Assembly (NCBI RefSeq): GCF_000316035.1
Contig: NZ_ANHX01000002.1
Coordinates: 1-64,000, forward strand
DNA from: Paenibacillus sp. PAMC 26794
GTDB lineage: Bacteria; Bacillota; Bacilli; Paenibacillales; Paenibacillaceae
Length of the DNA stretch: 64,000 bases
Reading direction: 5' to 3'
The notes under the pieces were generated by a model that saw only the letters and a list, made by a program, of their open reading frames with translations, was not told the origin of the DNA and did not search any database. Numbering within the stretch: position 1 is the stretch's first letter; each line of letters opens with the position of its first letter. Below are positions 58,344 through 64,000 of the stretch, piece by piece. Position numbers and translations under genes: made by a program.

Positions 58344-59111
58344 ATGACCATGCTTCAAGTAAATGGAGCGCAGATCCCATGTAAAGCTATCCTGTTCGAT
58401 AAAGATGGAACACTGCTGGAATTCCTCCAGCTATGGGGGCCGTGGGCAGAGACGTTGCTGAGTCAGTTACAAGCACGTATGAATGAGCTTGGAGCTTCAT
58501 TTACGGTTGAACGGGAGCACGTCCTGGGCACCATTCATAATGCAGAAGGTCACATTGTCGGCTATGATCCGCAAGGTCCACTTGCCATTGCGACTGTGGA
58601 TGAGTGCACGGGATTGCTCGCGGGGCAGCTATATGCGGCAGGCATGCCATGGAATGAAGCGATCACCACGATACGCCAATTTTCAAGTGTGGCCATGAAA
58701 TCGGTAAGAGAGCGCAAATCGGCTGAACCGATGCCAGGATTACTTGCTTTCTTACAGAGTTGCAGGGCAGCGGACATACTTCTGGCGGTCGTCACTTCAG
58801 ACAGTACAGCGGCAGCAGAAACACATCTGGATTGGATGGGGATTCGTTCCTTTTTCACATCCATTGTGGGCTGTGATCGGGTGACCCAGGGCAAACCGGA
58901 TGGAGAAGCAGCACTCTTGGCTTGCCGTGAATTACATATCGATCCTGCGGAGGCCGTTGTAATTGGAGACAGTAATGGGGATATGCAGATGGGGCGGCAC
59001 GCAGAGGTATCCTATACGCTCGGTTACTGTCCGCAGTTAGATCAAGGATCTCACCTGGTTGATGCCCATGCCATTATTCGTCATTATAATGAGCTAAGCG
59101 TGATTATATAA
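58344..59111 (+). CDS. HAD-family phosphatase (phosphoglycolate phosphatase-like)
   Basis: A 255-residue HAD hydrolase with motif I AILFDKDGTLLEF, motif II VVTSDST, the motif III lysine in TQGKPDGEA and motif IV VVIGDSNGDMQMG, plus a helical cap. It probably dephosphorylates a small metabolite. ATG 58344 has TGGAGGTGAT upstream; an ATG at 58326 is in frame but lacks a site. It is followed by a sirtuin gene. Confidence 0.88.
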   Translation: MTMLQVNGAQIPCKAILFDKDGTLLEFLQLWGPWAETLLSQLQARMNELGASFTVEREHVLGTIHNAEGHIVGYDPQGPLAIATVDECTGLLAGQLYAAGMPWNEAITTIRQFSSVAMKSVRERKSAEPMPGLLAFLQSCRAADILLAVVTSDSTAAAETHLDWMGIRSFFTSIVGCDRVTQGKPDGEAALLACRELHIDPAEAVVIGDSNGDMQMGRHAEVSYTLGYCPQLDQGSHLVDAHAIIRHYNELSVII

Positions 59112-59153
59112 GTCACCCTGGTCAGATTGAACGATATAAAAGGAGGAGAGAGG

Positions 59154-59894
59154 ATGAACGCAACGGAACAACTGGCTGCCTGGATTCAGGAGAGCTCCCG
59201 GATTGTTTTTTTCGGAGGGGCCGGGACTTCAACGGAAAGCGGGATTCCCGACTTCCGCTCGGCTGCGGGTCTGTATCAGACGGAGCAGCATTCGCCTTAT
59301 CCACCGGAAGAATTGTTAAGCCGACATTTTTTTGATCAACATGCCGATATTTTTTATGATTTTTATCGAGGCAAAATGCTTCATCCAGATGCGGAACCGA
59401 ATGGGTGCCATCGACTATTGGCCCGTCTGGAGCAGGAAGGAAAACTTCAGGCAGTGATCACGCAAAATATCGATGGATTGCATCAGAAGGCAGGCAGCAG
59501 CAATGTTTTTGAGCTTCACGGCTCAATTCATCGTAATGCCTGCATGGATTGCAAGCAGTTTTATACGCTGAATGATATTATACAGTCCCAAGATACCGTG
59601 CCTCGCTGTATCACATGTGGTGGTGTGATCAAACCGGATGTGGTGCTGTACGAAGAGGAGCTGGATCAGACGACTTTGTATCGTTCCATTGATGCACTGT
59701 CTTCTGCAGATCTGTTACTCGTGGGAGGCACGTCACTGACGGTATATCCGGCGGCCCAGTTAATTACGTATTTTCAGGGAAAACATACCGTTCTGCTCAA
59801 CGCTACACCTACCGCTTACGACCGCAGGGCTGATTTGCTGATTACAGAGCCGATTGGTGAGGTAATGAATAATGTGGACCAGCTTCTTGGTTAA
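59154..59894 (+). CDS. cobB: NAD-dependent protein deacylase (sirtuin)
   Basis: A 246-residue Sir2 protein with GGAGTSTESGIPDFRS (NAD binding), TQNIDGLHQKAG, catalytic His in FELHGSIH, two zinc pairs CMDC and CITC, and GTSLTVYPAA. It removes acetyl or related groups from lysines. ATG 59154 follows ggaggagagg; an upstream ATG at 59127 has no site. It may share a transcript with the HAD gene. Confidence 0.94.
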   Translation: MNATEQLAAWIQESSRIVFFGGAGTSTESGIPDFRSAAGLYQTEQHSPYPPEELLSRHFFDQHADIFYDFYRGKMLHPDAEPNGCHRLLARLEQEGKLQAVITQNIDGLHQKAGSSNVFELHGSIHRNACMDCKQFYTLNDIIQSQDTVPRCITCGGVIKPDVVLYEEELDQTTLYRSIDALSSADLLLVGGTSLTVYPAAQLITYFQGKHTVLLNATPTAYDRRADLLITEPIGEVMNNVDQLLG

Positions 59895-59972
59895 ACGTAT
59901 GGACTGAATAACCGCATTCTCCGGTATAGACCGGATACAAGAGGCGGAACCTGGGGAAAGAAGGGATTCATA

Positions 59973-60980
59973 ATGGTCTACGTAGCAAGCGATACTCGCT
60001 ATGAAACGATGAAATATAACCGCGTTGGACGTTCAGGTTTGAAATTACCAGCGATTTCACTGGGGCTGTGGCATAATTTTGGCGGTATTAACAATGCCGA
60101 GAATGGCCGTAATATGATTACCCGTTCATTTGATCTGGGCATTACACATTTTGATCTTGCCAACAACTATGGCCCTCCGGCAGGTTCGGCAGAGCAGTTA
60201 TTTGGACAAGTACTGGCCCAGGATCTGAAACCTTATCGTGATGAACTTGTGATCTCCACCAAAGCGGGTTATTATATGTGGCCCGGGCCGTATGGCGAGT
60301 GGGGTTCACGCAAAAATCTGGTATCCAGTCTGAATCAGAGCTTGAAGCGTATGGGTCTGGATTATGTGGATATTTTCTATTCACATCGTTATGATCCCGA
60401 AACACCTTTGGAAGAAACGATGATGGCACTGGATCATATTGTTCGCTCGGGCAAAGCCCTTTATGTAGGGATCTCCAACTATCCCGCAGAGCAGACGAGA
60501 CAGGCTGCCGAAATTCTGAAGGGTCTGGGTACGCCCCTGTTAATCCATCAACCGAAATACTCGCTGCTGGAGCGCTGGATTGAAGATGATTTGCAGGACG
60601 TGCTGGATGAGTATGGAACAGGCAGTATTGCATTCTGTCCATTGGCACAAGGCGTGCTCACAAACAAATACTTGAATGGTATCCCGGAAGACTCACGTGC
60701 CAAAGGACCATCGGTATTCCTGAATGAGAACAACATCTCTCCAGAGACGCTCCGCAAAGTGCGTGCGCTGAATCAGATTGCAGCGGCCCGCGGTCAGAGC
60801 TTGGCCCAATTTTCACTCTCATGGGTGCTGCGTAATGGCAGGGTAACTTCTGCGCTGATTGGCGCAAGTCGTCCTTCCCAGATTGAAGAGAATGTGGCTG
60901 CACTCAGTCAGCTGGATTTCTCTACAGAGGAATTGGAACGGATTGAATCCATCCTGTCTCCGGAGCCTGATGACAAATAA
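59973..60980 (+). CDS. aldo/keto reductase (YghZ/GprA-like)
   Basis: A 335-residue reductase. The catalytic tetrad is visible: Asp and Tyr in FDLANNYGPP, Lys in ISTKAGY, His in FYSHRYDPE. The NADPH part has GVLTNKYL and IGASRPSQIEENV. The length and the YMWPGPYGEWGSRKNL insertion match the L-glyceraldehyde 3-phosphate reductase group. RBS aaagaaggg precedes ATG 59973. A terminator follows. Confidence 0.92.
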   Translation: MVYVASDTRYETMKYNRVGRSGLKLPAISLGLWHNFGGINNAENGRNMITRSFDLGITHFDLANNYGPPAGSAEQLFGQVLAQDLKPYRDELVISTKAGYYMWPGPYGEWGSRKNLVSSLNQSLKRMGLDYVDIFYSHRYDPETPLEETMMALDHIVRSGKALYVGISNYPAEQTRQAAEILKGLGTPLLIHQPKYSLLERWIEDDLQDVLDEYGTGSIAFCPLAQGVLTNKYLNGIPEDSRAKGPSVFLNENNISPETLRKVRALNQIAAARGQSLAQFSLSWVLRNGRVTSALIGASRPSQIEENVAALSQLDFSTEELERIESILSPEPDDK

Positions 60981-60989
60981 ATAAAGTGC

Positions 60990-61032
60990 AAAAGGTGCAT
61001 CTTAGCCATAATGGCGGAATGCACCTTTTTTT
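60990..61032. terminator. terminator between the aldo/keto reductase and AraC genes
   Basis: AAAGGTGCAT (60991-61000) pairs with ATGCACCTTT, with an inner TTAGCCATAATGGCGG hairpin, followed by seven T. It is usable by both converging genes. Confidence 0.85.
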
Positions 61033-61061
61033 GTCGTACGTGGTTCCTTCCGTTATGTTGC

Positions 61062-62036
61062 TCACCGTTTGATTTGTTGAGCGTTCTTCTGCAACTCCTG
61101 ATGTAGTGGACGGGACAGTATTTTCTCTCGATACAAGCTAGGCGCTTCACCGTGAAATCGTTTGAACTGTTTGGAGAAATACAGCGCGTCTGGCAGTCCC
61201 ACCGATGCAGATACCTGTTCGATGGACAAATCCGGGCGTTCCCTTAGGAGTTGGCGCGACTTGTCGATCCGCAGTTTCAGCAGATAAGTGACTGGTGAAA
61301 GTCCGGTTTCCTGTTTGAAAATACGGGATAGATACGCACGGTTGTATCCGAGACTCGCCGACATTTGTTCAATGGAGACTGGATAGGCGTACTGGGTAGA
61401 CATATATTGAATCATCTGTTTCACCGTACGTCGGATGGATGATTCACCTGGAATTAAGGTTTGGCCCTGCGAAAGGTGATTTTGTGCTTCGGCTAGAATC
61501 ATATATAGCGTACCCAGTGATATGAAATGAGAGCTTTCTTTGCGCTCGGCAAAAGCATCCTGCATCACGGATAGCCAATCGGAAATTCCACAAGAGTGTC
61601 CGGCATGAAAAACGGACTTCTCCGGGCGGAACCCGGCCTCCTCGGCATTCTGGGCAGCCTGACTGCCCGTGAAGGCGATCCAACGGTACTGCCATGGATT
61701 ACGGGCATGTGACTGGTAGCTCACCAGTTGCCCGGGGTGAATGAGGAAACAATCACCTGCGGATAACTCGTAGGTGTGTAGTTCGGTACGGAACGTACCC
61801 GCTCCTTTTTCTACATAATGCAGCAGATAATAATCAAACAATTTAGGTCCGACGGCGTGCCCCGGAAGGGTCTGGCTTGCCCCGGCAAACAGGACATGCA
61901 GTGCGCTTTGTTCATAATAGACCGGATTGGAGGCAACGGAATAACTGAGTGCTCCACTTTTACCGGAAGGTGATTCCTGTATTTTTTCGTTAGAAGATGA
62001 AAGGGATTCTTTCTTGGTGTTGAATTGGTCTGACAT
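61062..62036 (-). CDS. AraC-family transcriptional regulator
   Basis: A 324-residue regulator. An N-terminal cupin-like sensor (about 60-150, with AGDCFLIHPGQLVSYQ) is followed by two helix-turn-helix units at the C-terminus (VSIEQMSASLGYNRAYLSRIFKQ; then LSIEQVSASVGLPDALYFSKQFKR). This is the layout of sugar-responsive activators such as MsmR. ATG 62036 follows gaaaggaaacg. It is divergent from galK, so control of the galactose genes is likely but inferred. Confidence 0.9.
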   Translation of the reverse strand: MSDQFNTKKESLSSSNEKIQESPSGKSGALSYSVASNPVYYEQSALHVLFAGASQTLPGHAVGPKLFDYYLLHYVEKGAGTFRTELHTYELSAGDCFLIHPGQLVSYQSHARNPWQYRWIAFTGSQAAQNAEEAGFRPEKSVFHAGHSCGISDWLSVMQDAFAERKESSHFISLGTLYMILAEAQNHLSQGQTLIPGESSIRRTVKQMIQYMSTQYAYPVSIEQMSASLGYNRAYLSRIFKQETGLSPVTYLLKLRIDKSRQLLRERPDLSIEQVSASVGLPDALYFSKQFKRFHGEAPSLYREKILSRPLHQELQKNAQQIKR

Positions 62037-62189
62037 GGTCGTTTCCTTCTTTCCGGGATGCTCCGATCATTATACGCCTTAAGGTCACATTTATCCATAT
62101 GAAACACACATGGTTGCATTACAAGAGGCACCGCTTTCTTATATAATAACATTAAGAAAACCACAACAACGAGGCGAGGTGCACCAGCA

Positions 62190-63371
62190 GTGAACGTAAC
62201 TGAATTGAAACAAAAGTTTATTGAGAAGTACGGAGAGAGTGGAGCGGACATCCGTGTATTTCATGCCCCTGGGCGTGTGAATCTGATTGGTGAGCACATT
62301 GACTATAACGGTGGATACGTGCTTCCGGCAGCACTTGAATTCGGAACAACTTTGATCATTCGTGAGCGTCAGGACAACAAGTTGCAACTGGCTTCCACGA
62401 ACATGTCTTATGAAGGGGTACTAGACACTTCCTCCATCGGTAAGGAAAAAACCGGAGAATGGACCGACTATCCTGTAGGTGTCATGGTTGAATTGCAAGG
62501 CAAAGGTGTGAATGTAACAAAAGGCTACGACTTCCTGTACCACGGGGAGATTCCGAACGGGGCAGGACTTTCATCATCCGCATCTCTGGAGGTACTTACC
62601 GGATTTGCGATTCAGTCTCTGGAGGGTGTATCGGATATTGACACGGTTCAACTGGCGCTTTTGTCCCAGAAAGCGGAAAATGAGTTCGTAGGTGTCAACT
62701 GTGGAATCATGGATCAGTTCGCTGTCGCAAACGGTGCACAGGATCACGCGATCCTGCTGATGTGTGACACACTGGAGTACGAAAAGGTTCCTTTCCGTAC
62801 AGGCTCCTACAAATTGGTCATCGGTAACACAAACAAACGCCGGGGTCTGGTGGATTCGGCTTATAATGAACGTCGCTCCCAATGCGAGCAGGCACTTGCC
62901 ATCTTGAAGGAACAGCTGCCTGCACTGAATTACCTGGCTCAATTGACGCCAGAGCAGTTCATAACACTACAGGATCAGATTAAGGATGAGAAAGTAAGAC
63001 AGCGTGCACAACATGTTGTGGAAGAGAACGCTCGTGTGCTCGCATCGGTCGAAGCATTGCAGGGTAATGATCTGGAAACCTTCGGCAAGCTGATGAATGC
63101 TTCTCATGAATCGCTTCGTGACTTGTACGAAGTAAGCTGTGATGAACTGGACGTTATGGTTGAAGAAGCTCAGCGGATTCCAGGCACGCTTGGTGCTCGG
63201 ATGACTGGTGCAGGATTTGGCGGTTGTACCGTATCACTTGTGCATGAAGATGATGTCGAGCGTTTTGTAAGTGAAGTGGGCGCTGCATATGAAGCGCGTA
63301 CCCGTCTCAAAGGTGATTTCTATGTATGCGGTGTAGGCGACGGTGTTAAAGAATTGAAGGAGGCGAAGTAA
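62190..63371 (+). CDS. galK: galactokinase
   Basis: A 393-residue GHMP kinase with the galactokinase signature GRVNLIGEHIDYNGGYVLP, the phosphate loop GAGLSSSASLEV and the C-terminal MTGAGFGGCTVSL. It phosphorylates galactose. The start is GTG 62190, eight bases after gaggtg. TATAAT at 62142-62147 is the likely -10 box; the -35 is weak, which fits dependence on an activator. galE follows after one base. Confidence 0.95.
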   Translation: MNVTELKQKFIEKYGESGADIRVFHAPGRVNLIGEHIDYNGGYVLPAALEFGTTLIIRERQDNKLQLASTNMSYEGVLDTSSIGKEKTGEWTDYPVGVMVELQGKGVNVTKGYDFLYHGEIPNGAGLSSSASLEVLTGFAIQSLEGVSDIDTVQLALLSQKAENEFVGVNCGIMDQFAVANGAQDHAILLMCDTLEYEKVPFRTGSYKLVIGNTNKRRGLVDSAYNERRSQCEQALAILKEQLPALNYLAQLTPEQFITLQDQIKDEKVRQRAQHVVEENARVLASVEALQGNDLETFGKLMNASHESLRDLYEVSCDELDVMVEEAQRIPGTLGARMTGAGFGGCTVSLVHEDDVERFVSEVGAAYEARTRLKGDFYVCGVGDGVKELKEAK

Positions 63372-63372
63372 A

Positions 63373-64000
63373 ATGGCAATTTTGGTGACAGGTGGAGCAG
63401 GGTATATTGGTTCTCATACGGTAGCAGCATTGTTGGAACGTGGAGAAGAGGTTGTTGTACTGGATAACTTGCAGACAGGGCATCGTGAAGCGTTGCTCGG
63501 CGGTAAGTTGTATGAAGGGGATCTGCGTGACAAAGAAATTCTGGCGAAGCTGTTCGCTGAGAATTCAATCGATGCAGTCATTCACTTTGCAGCCAACTCA
63601 CTCGTAGGCGAGAGTATGAAAGACCCGGTTAAATATTATGACAACAACGTGTTTGGTACACTCTGTCTGTTGGAAGCGATGAATGCAGCGAACGTACGCC
63701 GCATCGTCTTCTCCTCTACAGCAGCTACCTACGGTGAGCCTGAGAAAGTGCCAATCGAAGAGAGTGATCGTACAGAACCAACCAACGTATACGGCGAAAC
63801 AAAGCTGATGATGGAACGCATGATGTCATGGTTCGATAAAGTTCAGGATATTAAATACGTCTCCCTGCGTTACTTCAATGCAGCCGGTGCTCATGACAGC
63901 GGTAAAATTGGTGAAGATCACCAGCCAGAGAGTCATTTGATTCCACTCGTTCTGCAAACGGCTTTGAAACAACGTCCGCACATCGCCGTGTTTGGTGACG
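63373..64000 (+). CDS. galE: UDP-glucose 4-epimerase (5' part, cut by window end)
   Basis: The reading frame runs from ATG 63373 to the window edge without a stop, 209 codons of an expected 330 or so. It shows the NAD motif VTGGAGYIGSHT, FAANSLVGES, SSTAATYGEP, catalytic YGETK and RYFNAAGA. Aaggagg lies about eight bases upstream, inside the end of galK, so the two are coupled in a galactose operon. It interconverts UDP-galactose and UDP-glucose. Confidence 0.95.
   Translation, partial: MAILVTGGAGYIGSHTVAALLERGEEVVVLDNLQTGHREALLGGKLYEGDLRDKEILAKLFAENSIDAVIHFAANSLVGESMKDPVKYYDNNVFGTLCLLEAMNAANVRRIVFSSTAATYGEPEKVPIEESDRTEPTNVYGETKLMMERMMSWFDKVQDIKYVSLRYFNAAGAHDSGKIGEDHQPESHLIPLVLQTALKQRPHIAVFGD

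Overview
The window reads as chromosome of a Paenibacillus-like Firmicute. Support for this: purine-rich AAGGAGG-type ribosome binding sites, frequent TTG and GTG starts, a T-box in front of alaS, the Bacillales gene order iscS–PRC-barrel–AI-2E permease–alaS–ireB–ruvX–DUF1292–mltG–trhP1–trhP2, sporulation-type YtvI- and class B PBP-like genes, and a large nonribosomal peptide synthetase (NRPS) locus. I see no CRISPR array, IS element, prophage, rRNA or tRNA.

Layout. 1–3.4 kb: an NCS2 purine permease and an ABC exporter. 3.5–23.25 kb: a same-strand secondary-metabolite locus. It opens with a TetR regulator behind a promoter/operator, followed by an ABC-2 exporter pair, a DUF4097 protein, a small membrane protein, an MFS exporter with no ordinary start codon, and a type II thioesterase. 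It ends with two NRPSs of 2866 and 1908 residues and a strong hairpin. The NRPS layout is (C-lobe remnant)-A-T-C-A-T-C-A(Val)-T // C-A-T-E-C*. That predicts a tetrapeptide X1-X2-Val-D-X4. There is no thioesterase or reductase domain in cis; the last domain is a condensation-like domain carrying HHSVWDK. This locus is the best candidate here for something undescribed.

23.5–30.6 kb: a HelD-type helicase, a DMT permease plus SDR operon divergent from a LysR regulator, rarA and a tandem crcB pair. 30.7–44.75 kb: sulfur-transfer, tRNA-modification and housekeeping genes (mnmA, cymR-like, a coiled-coil gene, iscS, PRC-barrel, zinc-ribbon, AI-2E, T-box/alaS, ireB, ruvX, two DUF1292 proteins, mltG, trhP1, trhP2). 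45–54 kb: a chemoreceptor with a basic cytoplasmic N-terminal extension, a class B penicillin-binding protein, a YtvI-like permease, a polysaccharide deacetylase/YkoP fusion, and ilvD with a possible small leader ORF and hairpin upstream. 54–64 kb: a KGG-repeat stress protein, an acyltransferase, the kdgK–kdgA pair with promoter and operator, an alpha/beta hydrolase, a HAD phosphatase, a sirtuin, an aldo/keto reductase, an AraC regulator, galK, and the 5' part of galE, which runs off the end.

How the genes work together. The TetR unit looks like an autoregulated export or immunity module for the peptide made by the downstream NRPSs, with the type II thioesterase keeping the T domains active. 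cymR, iscS and mnmA are the usual cysteine/thiouridine trio, but here they are split and partly inverted. kdgK/kdgA convert 2-keto-3-deoxygluconate to pyruvate and glyceraldehyde 3-phosphate. galK/galE form a galactose operon next to an AraC-type regulator. All identities come from reading motifs by eye; no database search was run.
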